Positions 53,092 to 61,594 are shown, counted from the stretch's first letter. The stretch: DNA of 64,000 nucleotides from Bacillota bacterium (GCA_023435025.1 JAEYSE010000032.1:1-64000), one strand, 5' to 3'. Numbers and translations: made by a program. The notes: generated by a model not told the origin, from the sequence alone.

Positions 53092-54618
53092 TCAGCGTTT
53101 GTTTTTGCGGGCGGACACGCGCTCAATTTCCCTGCCCAGGCGGATGAAGCGGAACATACGCTCCGCCGCACCGTCAAAGCGTTCCACAAGTTCTTCCGAC
53201 GTACTGTCATCGGGCGCTTCGGCAATGACCATGCTGCTGCAATCACGCTTTTGCAGCAACTCCTCCCCGCCTTCGCCCATATATCCGGCAATCACACCAA
53301 CCGGCACCTTCATGCGTGAAGCGCGGGAGAGTATCTCCCCCACGGCGCGCCCTGGCGCGAAGCTTGTTTCATCCACGCAGCCTTCGCCTGTCAAAATCAG
53401 GGAGACATTTTTCGCTCTGCGTCCAAATTCGTATACGCTTAGCAGCGCCTCAATGCCGGATTGGCATGCCGCTCCAAAGAATGCGAGCATCGCCGCGCCC
53501 AGGCCTCCCGCTGCCCCAGTGCCCGGCTGGGCATAGACATCGAATGCTGCGGCCTCCTTTACCAGCGCGGCGTAAGACGCGCGCAGCGGTTCATGGAGCG
53601 CTTCCTCTTTCAGGTGCCCTGCGTCATCTGTCATCATGACAAAGCGGGTGTTGCGGATGCGCGGATGCAACAGCTCCGTATCAATTTTGGCGATAGCGGC
53701 GTAATCTTCCCCGTTCAGCTCGGCCCCTTCGGCGCTTAGCAGTTTCACCCCCAGCGCGCGCAGGCAGCCCAGCCCGCCATCGTTGACGCGCCCCGGCGTG
53801 AGGCCGATTACGATTTCGCTCAAGCCCTCGTCCAAAGCCCGGCGGATCAGTTCCCCCATGCCAAAGCTGGAGTAGAGCTTGTCATCGGACATCGTACCGC
53901 AGAAAGCCTCCGGCATTTCAATCACCGCCGTCCTGCCGCCCAACACGGCATACAAGGCCTCCATCTTTTCTCCAGTGGGTCCTGTGATATGTACTTTACG
54001 CATGGTGCCGTTACGCGCCATCAGTATGGCGTCCACAGTACCCGGCCCGCCGTTCGCGATGGGGAGCGGCAGAACGCGCACGCCTGGAATCTGCCTCCTA
54101 GCTGCCAAAGTCAGCCTTCGGATCGCCTGTTTGGAGGAAAGGTAGGAAAAAAACGAATCCGGAGCAAGCAGGAACACAATTCCCTTACCCACCGGCCTGC
54201 GCTTGCCGCGCTTTTTGCAGATGCGAACGTCAAAGAGTGGCTCTTCCCCGCCTGAAAGCGAGCCATCCCGCTGGACTTTTCCGTAATACGTCAGCCCTTC
54301 TACTTTCTCAAGCGCATTGTTCTGCAGGAACGGATGGGTCGCAGTCAGGTACATGCCGATGCCCTCGTCCTGCTCAAGCATTCGGTATACCCTGCGCAGC
54401 TGTTTGAGGCCGCCGTTGGTCAACACGCACAGGTAACATGGCTCCGCCGGAGAATATTCGTCAAACGACGTCATTCCGCCGTATAACTGCAGACCCTTCG
54501 TATCGCTGGTGGTGAGTACGGAGAAAATCTCCTCCCATATCTGTGCAGGGGTCGCCTGCCCTTCCTCACCCGCCATAATATCAAAACGCAAGCCCAGGCT
54601 GAATTTACGTGTTTGCAT
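53092..54618 (-). CDS. Glycerate-kinase-like protein with N-terminal extension and degenerate motifs
   Basis: A 508-residue protein. Residues about 155-500 follow the GK-I glycerate kinase fold (VFLLAPDSF at the start, TGPTGEKMEALYAVLG, LTGEGCVDETSFAPGRAVGE). Key motifs deviate: the usual DSFKGSLS lysine/glycine step reads DSFFSYLSS, and the usual DGGEGT reads NGGPGT. Catalysis of glycerate phosphorylation is therefore doubtful. About 150 N-terminal residues (FDEYSPAEPCYLCVLTNGGL region) match nothing I know. The start ATG 54616-54618 lies 12 bp after the ABC-F gene. Confidence 0.75.
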   Translation of the reverse strand: MQTRKFSLGLRFDIMAGEEGQATPAQIWEEIFSVLTTSDTKGLQLYGGMTSFDEYSPAEPCYLCVLTNGGLKQLRRVYRMLEQDEGIGMYLTATHPFLQNNALEKVEGLTYYGKVQRDGSLSGGEEPLFDVRICKKRGKRRPVGKGIVFLLAPDSFFSYLSSKQAIRRLTLAARRQIPGVRVLPLPIANGGPGTVDAILMARNGTMRKVHITGPTGEKMEALYAVLGGRTAVIEMPEAFCGTMSDDKLYSSFGMGELIRRALDEGLSEIVIGLTPGRVNDGGLGCLRALGVKLLSAEGAELNGEDYAAIAKIDTELLHPRIRNTRFVMMTDDAGHLKEEALHEPLRASYAALVKEAAAFDVYAQPGTGAAGGLGAAMLAFFGAACQSGIEALLSVYEFGRRAKNVSLILTGEGCVDETSFAPGRAVGEILSRASRMKVPVGVIAGYMGEGGEELLQKRDCSSMVIAEAPDDSTSEELVERFDGAAERMFRFIRLGREIERVSARKNKR

Positions 54619-54630
54619 GTTTGCCTCCCG

Positions 54631-56547
54631 TTATACTTGCTCAATAAGCGTTTGCAATGCTTCTTCCGCCTGCTCCCAAAGCGCGATACACGCCTCCAGT
54701 TCGGCCCTGCAGGCCGCAAGCTTTGTGGAAAGCGCCGCCGCATGCTCATAATCCGCCGCCACGCTGGGATCCGAGAGCTGCTTTTCCAGTTCCGCGTTCT
54801 CGTTTTCCTTTTTGGCCACTTCCCGCTCCGCGCGGGCGACTTCGCCTTTTGCGCGGACGATTGCGCTCTGCCGTTCCTTCTTTGCCCGGTACTCGTTTTG
54901 CGGCCTCTCTTCGTCCTGCGGCTCGGCTGGTTTTTCTTCCGAACTGCGTCCGGCTAAATACGCGTCATATCCGCCGATTGTCTCCGTCAGGCCGGAAGGG
55001 CCCATGTACAGCACGCGGTCCGCAAGCCTGTTTACCAAAAAACGGTCATGGGTCACGACAAGCAGCGCGCCATCGTATTCTTCCAGCGCCTGTTCAAGCG
55101 CCTCCCGCGAAGCGATGTCCAAGTGGTTGGTGGGTTCGTCCAGTAACAGCAGGTTTGCCCCCGAAAGCATCAGTTTCAAGAGCTGCACCCGCGCGCGTTC
55201 CCCACCCGAAAGCATTTGGATGCGCTTGTCCACGTCCTCGTTGCGGAACAAAAACGCCGCCAGCGCATTGCGTATTTCCGTCTGCCGCATGCGCGGGTAC
55301 GCGTCCCACACCTCCTGCAGCACCGTGTTTTCTTCGTTGAGCGAGCGCATGTTCTGCTCGTAATAGGCGGGCTTTACGCCAGCGCCAAACGCGTTTCTTC
55401 CCGCATCCGGTACTTCCCGCCCCATGAGTATGCGCAAAAGCGTCGTCTTCCCGCAACCGTTCGGTCCTAACAGGAATACCCGCTCCCCGCGCCGTACCAG
55501 CATAGAGGCGTCCGTGAAAAGCTTCTTTTCACCGTACGCTTTCTTGAGATCTTCGGCAATGAGCACTTCATTGCCGCCAGGTTCCTTTGCGGTAAACGTA
55601 AAGCGTATGGAGGCAGCCTCTTTTTCCGGCTCCACCAGTGTCGCCTTTAGACGTTCGATCTGCTTGAGCTTTGATTCCGCCGTGCGGATGTTGCGCTCCT
55701 TGTTCCAGCGGCGCTGCTGTTCAACGATGCCGTATATACGCCGAATTTCCTTTTGCGTATTGAGGTAATGCCGCCGGGCGATCTCGTTTGCGTTGAGCGT
55801 GCGCTCCACATGGGTGGAATAGTTGCCCGGCGTAGTATGCAGGCGCATGTTACGCAGCTCTATCGTGCGGTTGGTGACCTGGTCCAAAAAGTATCGGTCA
55901 TGTGAAATCAAAATAAACGCGCCGGTATACGCCTTTAAGTATGCTTCGAGCCACTCCGTGGCCGCGATATCCAGATGGTTGGTGGGTTCGTCCAAAAACA
56001 GCAGGTCCGCACCCAAAAGAAGGACCCTGGCTAACATTGTTTTATTTAGCTGTCCGCCACTTAAAGAAAGGGCCGGAAGTTCCAATTCCTCCTGCGCAAA
56101 TCCAAGCCCCAGAAGCGTGGACCGCGTACGGCTGCGAAACGTCAGGCCGCCACCCTGCTCGTAGCGTTCCTGCACCTGATGCTGCTTTTTTACAAGCTGC
56201 TCGTGCGGCGCGTGGGGCAGTAAAAGCTGCGCTTCGATCTCTTTTAACTCTTCCTCGGCTTTTAAAAGAGGCGCAAATGCGTCGAGCGTAAAATCGTAGA
56301 GCGTCTGATTTTCCTTAAGCACCGGCGTTTGTTCCAATGTCGCCGCAACGATAAGTTTGTCACGGTGCACGGCGCCGCCGTCCGCCTGCTCCATACCTGT
56401 TAGAATGCGCATCAGCGTTGTTTTTCCAGTGCCATTCGCGCCGACAAGGCCGATATGATCCTTTTGTGCAACCTCGAAGGACACATCCTCAAACAACGTG
56501 CGCCCGCCGAAGGATTTCGAAAGCTTATAAGCCGCCAACAATGCCAT
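54631..56547 (-). CDS. ABC-F family ATPase
   Basis: A 638-residue soluble protein with two ABC domains (Walker A GANGTGKTT about 36-44 and GPNGCGKTT about 358-366; signatures LSGGQLNK and LSGGERAR; DEPTNHLD twice). The interdomain linker is helical and a charged coiled-coil tail (about 545-638) follows. ABC-F proteins act on the ribosome, as translation factors or antibiotic-resistance proteins. The Uup/YdiF-like layout with a C-terminal coiled coil is seen here. It starts 2 bp after the DUF2804 gene. Confidence 0.93.
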   Translation of the reverse strand: MALLAAYKLSKSFGGRTLFEDVSFEVAQKDHIGLVGANGTGKTTLMRILTGMEQADGGAVHRDKLIVAATLEQTPVLKENQTLYDFTLDAFAPLLKAEEELKEIEAQLLLPHAPHEQLVKKQHQVQERYEQGGGLTFRSRTRSTLLGLGFAQEELELPALSLSGGQLNKTMLARVLLLGADLLFLDEPTNHLDIAATEWLEAYLKAYTGAFILISHDRYFLDQVTNRTIELRNMRLHTTPGNYSTHVERTLNANEIARRHYLNTQKEIRRIYGIVEQQRRWNKERNIRTAESKLKQIERLKATLVEPEKEAASIRFTFTAKEPGGNEVLIAEDLKKAYGEKKLFTDASMLVRRGERVFLLGPNGCGKTTLLRILMGREVPDAGRNAFGAGVKPAYYEQNMRSLNEENTVLQEVWDAYPRMRQTEIRNALAAFLFRNEDVDKRIQMLSGGERARVQLLKLMLSGANLLLLDEPTNHLDIASREALEQALEEYDGALLVVTHDRFLVNRLADRVLYMGPSGLTETIGGYDAYLAGRSSEEKPAEPQDEERPQNEYRAKKERQSAIVRAKGEVARAEREVAKKENENAELEKQLSDPSVAADYEHAAALSTKLAACRAELEACIALWEQAEEALQTLIEQV

Positions 56548-56549
56548 GA

Positions 56550-57566
56550 TTAATACCGATTCCTGACTTTTTCTGCAAACCCTAGCAGTTCTTTTATTTG
56601 TAATTCGGTCCCGTCGTCCAACACAGCCCGGCCAGAAAAGCGGCCGAACACCTGGTGCTGGTCCGTCTCAATTACGACGGCGTTCGTCCTCACGGCGCGG
56701 TCCAGTATCGGCGCAAACGCCATTTCAAACCTGCCGTCCGAGGAGGAAAACGTCCACGGTTTTAGATAGTTCCCCTCAGGGATATGGAACGTCACATGCT
56801 CCAGTTTGTGGAGTTTATGATCATAGAGTATCGCGTTTTCCGTCGCTTCACGCGTATCCCCAAAGCCATAACCGATGTTGAACCCAAACGGTTTGCCGTT
56901 CACCACGCCGTTCGCGCTGCCCCAGTACCACGTGTTGTCGTAAGTCCATACGCCGCGTCCCCAATCGAGCGTACCGAGCGCATGGTCTTTTGAAAACGCA
57001 AACTCCTGATCCCCGAGCCGTACATGTCCCTCGGCTGGCATACAGTTGATCTTTTGGTTGTAGTAAAAATGCCGGGGCTTGTAAAAGGGCGTTGCGATCA
57101 CAATCGATTCGGTTTCCGGAACGCTTAACGTTATGTCCACATCCAACGTATGGTTTTCATAAAACTGCTGATACGTACAAACAATCCGCCGTTGTGCGCC
57201 CCGGTTTAAAAACCGCATGGAACAGCCCTTTTTAGACACTTCCACATCCCCGTTCTGGGAAGTTGGAGGCATGCGGTATTTGCCAAATGGAAACGCCTCC
57301 ATGAAGGTATTCGTGTGTTCCCACGGACGCATAAAATCCAGAATCGACGCCGATAAGAGGCCCATATATCCGTTGTCCGCTACGGTTAACGCAACGGCGC
57401 GCTGCCCGTCGCTGATGATGTAATAATCCCATTCCTTGATATTCCACGCGCTCTTTTTGACAGCCGCGCGATCATAACGAAGCAGCATACGCCTTGCCCA
57501 TCCGGGCTCGATGAGGTTCCCCGCGCCATCCAACAAGGGGCCTTCCGACGTGATTTCATGCTGCAT
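56550..57566 (-). CDS. DUF2804-family protein
   Basis: A 338-residue beta-rich protein of the DUF2804 family (FMRPWEHTNTFMEAFPFGK, LGTLDWGRGVWTYDNTWYW and FGFNIGYGFGDT motifs). The fold resembles lipocalin-like hydroxysteroid or carotenoid-modifying enzymes; biochemical function is unknown. First gene of a four-gene operon. ATG 57564-57566 has AAGGAG upstream. Confidence 0.88.
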   Translation of the reverse strand: MQHEITSEGPLLDGAGNLIEPGWARRMLLRYDRAAVKKSAWNIKEWDYYIISDGQRAVALTVADNGYMGLLSASILDFMRPWEHTNTFMEAFPFGKYRMPPTSQNGDVEVSKKGCSMRFLNRGAQRRIVCTYQQFYENHTLDVDITLSVPETESIVIATPFYKPRHFYYNQKINCMPAEGHVRLGDQEFAFSKDHALGTLDWGRGVWTYDNTWYWGSANGVVNGKPFGFNIGYGFGDTREATENAILYDHKLHKLEHVTFHIPEGNYLKPWTFSSSDGRFEMAFAPILDRAVRTNAVVIETDQHQVFGRFSGRAVLDDGTELQIKELLGFAEKVRNRY

Positions 57567-57629
57567 AACCGTTCTCCTTGGTCTATTTTTCCGCCAAAGA
57601 TACTGTCGTCCAGGCGGAATTTTACCTGT

Positions 57630-57660
57630 TTATCATACCACATGATAACACGGTTTGCCA
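57630..57660 (-). promoter_or_regulatory. Promoter with operator-like inverted repeat before the DUF2804 operon
   Basis: The perfect repeat TTATCAT / ATGATAA with 5-bp spacer (57630-57648) overlaps a minus-strand -10 TATGAT (57632-57637). The -35 at 17 bp (TGGCAA) is weak. A dimeric repressor, plausibly the MarR protein encoded by the last gene, could bind here. Confidence 0.6.
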
Positions 57661-57749
57661 GTTTCAAGCTTTCCTTGGTGCAAATTCGGCCGTTTGGCTG
57701 TTTTTCTGCATATTTTTATAAATATGCACACGAAATACTAATGAAAGTG

Positions 57750-57779
57750 TTGGAATATGCCGATAAAATGGTATATACT
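57750..57779 (+). promoter_or_regulatory. Promoter of the NlpC/P60 hydrolase gene
   Basis: TTGGAA, an 18-bp spacer and TATACT, about 65 bp before the start. Confidence 0.6.
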
Positions 57780-57845
57780 CTATGTATAAGAAACACTATC
57801 CTATTTTAGCTTTTTCTTGTACAGGCCAACCGAAAGGAGCCTAAA

Positions 57846-59165
57846 ATGGACAACCTCTCCCGCAAGAAAACCCGCAAGGCAAGACCCGGCCGCTTTACCA
57901 AGCGTTCGCGTGCATTTTTGCTGCTGCTGGGTGGAATTGTGCTGGTGGGTTTTATTGGATACCCGCTGCTCTACAACGGCTACCTGTTTACCACCCCGAT
58001 ACAGGAAGAGGTGTTTGCCGCAGCGCCCGTGGTCACGCAAGGCGTCTCCTCCCTGTCCGTCATTCCAGACCCTACGCCCACGCCCACGCCTATCCCCGAA
58101 CCCACGCCAGCGCCCGTTACCATATCCCTTTCAGCTTATGAAACGCTGCAGGAGGAAACGGAAAGCGAGGCCGTATCGGTTCTACAAGGCAGGCTGATGG
58201 AGCTTGGCTACTTTGATTACGATGAAATCACCACATATTTTGGTACTGCCACCAAGAGCGCCGTCATGCTCTTCCAACGCACAGCTGGGCTGGAGCAGAC
58301 CGGCATTGCGGATTCAAATACGCAGGAATTGTTATACAGTGTCACCGCACAGCCTTATCGCATGAAATTGGGAGACAAGGGCTCTGACGTGCGCGGCATG
58401 CAGCGCCGTTTAAGCGAGCTTGGCTACTATGAAGGCAAGGACAACGGCTATTTCGGCGTGGCGACCGAGCGTGCAGTAAAGAGCTTCCAGACACGCAACA
58501 AAATCGAGCAGACGGGCGCAGTTGACCAGGATGTAAGGAACCTCCTCTATTCCCCGAACGCGCGGTATCTGGTTGACCCCACGCCCACCCCAAAGCCCAC
58601 GTTGAAAGCTACACCCAAACCCACGCCAAAGCCTACCCCGAAGGCCACGCGCACCCCGGATGAAGACTGGGACATCCCCATACTGGACCCGGGCGGTTCC
58701 GGTCAGGATGAACCCGATGCAACGCCGAAAGCGGAAAAAACGCCCAAACCCACCGAAAGGCCCTCCAATCCCGGTTCTTATGAAACCAGCGTGGACGGTT
58801 ATATCGCGGCGGCCAGAGACCAACTTGGGAAACCCTATGTATGGAGCGAGGAAGGGCCGGATTCATTCGACTGCTCCGGTCTTGTATACTACAGCCTGCG
58901 CCTGGCGGGCATCAGCACGGGCCGGTACAACGCCATAGGCTTCAGCGAGGTATCCAGTTGGGAAGCGGTCACCAGCCTCTCCAAGTGCCGCCGGGGGGAC
59001 CTGCTGTTCTATAAATCGGACACCAACCCCAATGTCAATCACACCGGCATCTACTTGGGCAACGGTCAGTTCATACACGCTTCGTCTTCGAAGGGTGAGG
59101 TCATGATCAGCTCCACCACGGGCTACTACGAGCGCAACTTCGTGATCGCCCGCAGAATTTTCTAG
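57846..59165 (+). CDS. Secreted NlpC/P60 peptidoglycan endopeptidase with two PG-binding domains
   Basis: A 439-residue wall hydrolase. A basic N terminus and one membrane segment (about 24-46) precede a Thr/Pro linker. Two PG_binding_1 repeats follow (about 105-165 and 175-235, with LGYFDYDEITTYFGTATKSA and LGYYEGKDNGYFGVATERA), then a second TPKPTP linker. The NlpC/P60 catalytic domain (about 318-438) has DCSGLVYYSL (Cys nucleophile) and the HTGIYLGNGQFIHAS histidine. It cleaves stem peptides. AAAGGAG precedes ATG 57846. Confidence 0.93.
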   Translation: MDNLSRKKTRKARPGRFTKRSRAFLLLLGGIVLVGFIGYPLLYNGYLFTTPIQEEVFAAAPVVTQGVSSLSVIPDPTPTPTPIPEPTPAPVTISLSAYETLQEETESEAVSVLQGRLMELGYFDYDEITTYFGTATKSAVMLFQRTAGLEQTGIADSNTQELLYSVTAQPYRMKLGDKGSDVRGMQRRLSELGYYEGKDNGYFGVATERAVKSFQTRNKIEQTGAVDQDVRNLLYSPNARYLVDPTPTPKPTLKATPKPTPKPTPKATRTPDEDWDIPILDPGGSGQDEPDATPKAEKTPKPTERPSNPGSYETSVDGYIAAARDQLGKPYVWSEEGPDSFDCSGLVYYSLRLAGISTGRYNAIGFSEVSSWEAVTSLSKCRRGDLLFYKSDTNPNVNHTGIYLGNGQFIHASSSKGEVMISSTTGYYERNFVIARRIF

Positions 59166-59181
59166 CACTTTATGAACATAC

Positions 59182-59214
59182 AGGCTGCCATATTGCATGG
59201 CAGCCTTTTTTTTT
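59182..59214 (+). terminator. Intrinsic terminator after the NlpC/P60 gene
   Basis: Stem AGGCTGCCAT / ATGGCAGCCT with a five-base loop, followed by nine T residues. Confidence 0.92.
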
Positions 59215-59252
59215 GTACAATACTGCATGAATCAATTTCGGGAGGGCTTCCT

Positions 59253-60131
59253 TTGACTTTATGCAACTGCTGCCCGCGGCGCTGCAACATAGACCGCGCA
59301 GAAAAAACAGGGTTTTGTGGCGCGGGGGATATTCCCCGCGTTGCGCGCGCGGCGCTCCATCACTGGGAGGAGCCGATGTTCAGCGGCACGTGCGGATCGG
59401 GTGCGGTGTTTTTTTCCGGCTGCGCGCTACGCTGCATATTCTGCCAGAACATGGACATCAGCGCGTATCAGAAGGGCGAATTGTGCGACGAAGCGAAGCT
59501 CGTTGATCTATTCTTATCATTGCAGGAACAGGGCGCGCACAACATCAACCTCGTCACGCCTACACCGCACATTGGGGCGATAAAGTCCGCGCTTTCAACA
59601 GCGAAAAAAAACGGCCTCAACATTCCCGTACTTTATAACACCAGCGGATACGAAACGGTGGAAATGATCCGCTCTCTTGAGGGGCTCATCGACATTTACC
59701 TGCCGGACCTTAAATACGTAACACCGCAGGTAAGTCTTGCGCTGTCCGGCGCTGCGGACTACTTTCAATTTGCGGGGCCAGCCATACTCGAAATGCATCG
59801 GCAGGCAGGCACGTTGCAGATGGATCACGCGGGCATTGCAACGCGCGGCCTTCTGATACGGCACCTCGTGCTCCCCGGCTGCATTGACGAAACCCGGCGC
59901 GTGCTGGATTTTATAGTGAATAACGTTCCCAAAGAAACATACCTTTCCCTGATGCGGCAGTACACGCCCGCTTCGCCTTCGTTAAAAGCGCCACTCAACC
60001 GTGCATTAACGGCGCGCGAGTATGACCGCTCCGCGGATTACTGCCTTCAGCTTGGTCTTACTAACGTGCTGCTCCAGGAGGCGTCCGCTGCAACCTCCGC
60101 TTATACCCCGCCTTTTTTTGACATGTTATAG
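59253..60131 (+). CDS. PflX-like radical SAM protein (COG1313)
   Basis: A 292-residue radical SAM protein. The N-terminal cysteine motif CNCCPRRCNIDR is followed by ARAALHHWEEP, GSGAVFFSGC and the SAM cluster motif CALRCIFCQN (CxxxCxxC). The family resembles pyruvate formate-lyase activating enzymes, but the target is unknown. The start is TTG 59253 with GGGAGGG upstream; the upstream open frame runs through the terminator and is rejected. With no obvious own promoter it probably depends on readthrough. Confidence 0.85.
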   Translation: MTLCNCCPRRCNIDRAEKTGFCGAGDIPRVARAALHHWEEPMFSGTCGSGAVFFSGCALRCIFCQNMDISAYQKGELCDEAKLVDLFLSLQEQGAHNINLVTPTPHIGAIKSALSTAKKNGLNIPVLYNTSGYETVEMIRSLEGLIDIYLPDLKYVTPQVSLALSGAADYFQFAGPAILEMHRQAGTLQMDHAGIATRGLLIRHLVLPGCIDETRRVLDFIVNNVPKETYLSLMRQYTPASPSLKAPLNRALTAREYDRSADYCLQLGLTNVLLQEASAATSAYTPPFFDML

Positions 60132-60204
60132 CCGTGTTCACAATTTGTTTTCAAGTTTTGGGCAATAAAACACTAAATATGGCCAATAATAGTCAAATAA
60201 GCAG

Positions 60205-60233
60205 TTGTAAACCACCAAATATGGTGGTACAAT
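60205..60233 (+). promoter_or_regulatory. Promoter of the orphan RNA with inverted repeat in the spacer
   Basis: TTGTAA (60205-60210), 17-bp spacer and TACAAT (60228-60233). The spacer contains a perfect inverted repeat ACCACCA / TGGTGGT (60211-60217 and 60222-60228), an ideal place for a repressor. Confidence 0.75.
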
Positions 60234-60239
60234 AAATGC

Positions 60240-60443
60240 AAGAAGAACGTGAAAAAGATTATTTCTTTCCGTCCGGAAAACAACAGTATTCTTCATTGAC
60301 TGTTCTTCCTCCTTAAATAAGACGCAAACGAACTACTTTGTACTTCATAACCGGGACCCGGGCGGGTAGGGCAACCGAACGGGAAACGGCGACCGGACGG
60401 AATTATTCGAAACAGGGGCTGCATCGCAGCCCCTGTTTATTTT
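60240..60443 (+). ncRNA. Orphan structured non-coding RNA, about 200 nt, unrecognised
   Basis: It begins about seven bases after the -10 and ends at a strong terminator (stem AACAGGGGCTGC / GCAGCCCCTGTT, tail TTTATTTT, 60411-60443). A long-range 10-bp stem TTCCGTCCGG (60267-60276) with CCGGACGGAA (60393-60402) closes the body. Inside are a hairpin AACAGT / ACTGTT (60281-60303) and a GC-rich part with CCGGGACCCGG and repeated GGG/CGG steps. No ORF with a ribosome-binding site is seen, and the next gene lies on the other strand, so it is unlikely to be a cis leader. It does not match 6S, SRP, tmRNA or RNase P hallmarks known to me. Confidence 0.7.
60411..60443 (+). terminator. Terminator of the orphan RNA
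   Basis: Perfect 12-bp stem with a three-base loop and a TTTATTTT tail. Confidence 0.9.
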
Positions 60444-60446
60444 AGT

Positions 60447-60552
60447 TTCGAAAAAAGTAGCAAGCTACTTTTTCGAAGTTTTCCGCACCAGAATGGCGTA
60501 GCATCCTAGCGCGAGAGGCGTCCGATTTAAAGCACATGTCGTCAAATCGGAC
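60447..60552. repeat. Two further inverted repeats between the orphan RNA and the ROK gene
   Basis: The first is TTCGAAAAAAGTAGC / GCTACTTTTTCGAA (60447-60477, 2-base loop). The second is GTCCGATTT / AAATCGGAC (60520-60552, 15-base loop). They lie downstream of the minus-strand ROK gene and may help terminate it. The remainder of 60132-60632 holds only the promoter, RNA and terminator listed. Confidence 0.6.
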
Positions 60553-60632
60553 GTATTTATATAGATGGTTTTCAGTTTCTGGCGTTCGCAGGGCAACGGA
60601 GCTCCCTGCTTGGGAGAGTTTTCTTGTTTTGT

Positions 60633-61583
60633 TTACCCCTCGTTGCGCGCGAGCATGGCCGCTCCTACGATGCCAGCGTCGTTTCCAAGCTGCGCAGGTA
60701 CGATTTTGCCGATCTCATCAAAAAAGCACTTCTTGCGTACGTTTTCACGGACGGGTTCAAACAAAAAGTCCCCCGCATGGCTGACGCCGCCGCCCAGCGC
60801 GATCACTTCTGGATCGAGCAAATTGATGCAGGAGGTAATGGCCGAACCCAACTGGTCCACATAGCGATCAAATATATCCACCGCTATGGCATCCCCCGCC
60901 TTCGCGCAGTCAATCACGAGCTTAGCAGTCACCTTATTCATATCGCCTTCCACCGACGTGCAGATCAGCGCGTTCGGATAATCGATCACGCTGCGCCGTC
61001 CCTGCTGAATAAGCCAAGTAGAGGTGCAGACCGATTCGATGCAGCCGTGTACGCCGCAGGTGCAAAGCGGGCCGTCGTGCACAAGCACCATATGCCCAAG
61101 CTCCACCCCATGTCCCATGCCGCCGTTGAACATCTTGCCGCCTAATATGAGGCCGCCTCCTATGCCGGTACCCAGGGTGAGTAGCACGGCGGTTTTGCAG
61201 CCGCGGAATGCCCCAGCGTGGAGTTCGGCAAGAGCCGCGCCGTTCGCGTCATTGGCAAGATACACCGGGATATCCGGGTAGTGTTCCTGCATGGCCTTTT
61301 TCAACGGCACATCATGAAACTGCAGGTTATAAGCATGCAGTACACGCTCGCAGGCCGGATCGATGCTGCCCGGTACCACAATGCCGATGGACTGGAACTC
61401 TCCGCTTGCAATATGCAGTTCGCCCGCAAGCTCCTCCACAAGATTTTTCATTAGGCCAACCGTATGCGGATACGGCTTGCCCGTAGGAAACTTTATGCTG
61501 CGCCGGGCGACGATGCGCATATCATCATCCACAACTCCGGCCGCGATATTGGTACCGCCAATGTCAAAACCCACCTGCAGCAT
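60633..61583 (-). CDS. ROK-family sugar kinase (probable glucokinase)
   Basis: A 316-residue ROK kinase. The phosphate-binding GFDIGGTNIAAGVVD, the catalytic ANDANGAALAE Asp and the zinc motif CTCGVHGCIES are visible. It probably phosphorylates glucose or another hexose. It starts 11 bp after hprK, linking sugar phosphorylation with carbon control. Confidence 0.92.
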   Translation of the reverse strand: MLQVGFDIGGTNIAAGVVDDDMRIVARRSIKFPTGKPYPHTVGLMKNLVEELAGELHIASGEFQSIGIVVPGSIDPACERVLHAYNLQFHDVPLKKAMQEHYPDIPVYLANDANGAALAELHAGAFRGCKTAVLLTLGTGIGGGLILGGKMFNGGMGHGVELGHMVLVHDGPLCTCGVHGCIESVCTSTWLIQQGRRSVIDYPNALICTSVEGDMNKVTAKLVIDCAKAGDAIAVDIFDRYVDQLGSAITSCINLLDPEVIALGGGVSHAGDFLFEPVRENVRKKCFFDEIGKIVPAQLGNDAGIVGAAMLARNEG

Positions 61584-61594
61584 ACCGCTACCCC

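Noticed and set aside
60240..60443. 6S RNA, SRP RNA, tmRNA or RNase P identity for the orphan RNA
   Set aside because: I see no SRP GNAR apical loop, no tmRNA tag ORF or tRNA-like ends, and the length is too short for RNase P. The 6S-type long rod with a central bubble is not evident, although 6S cannot be fully excluded without a model search.
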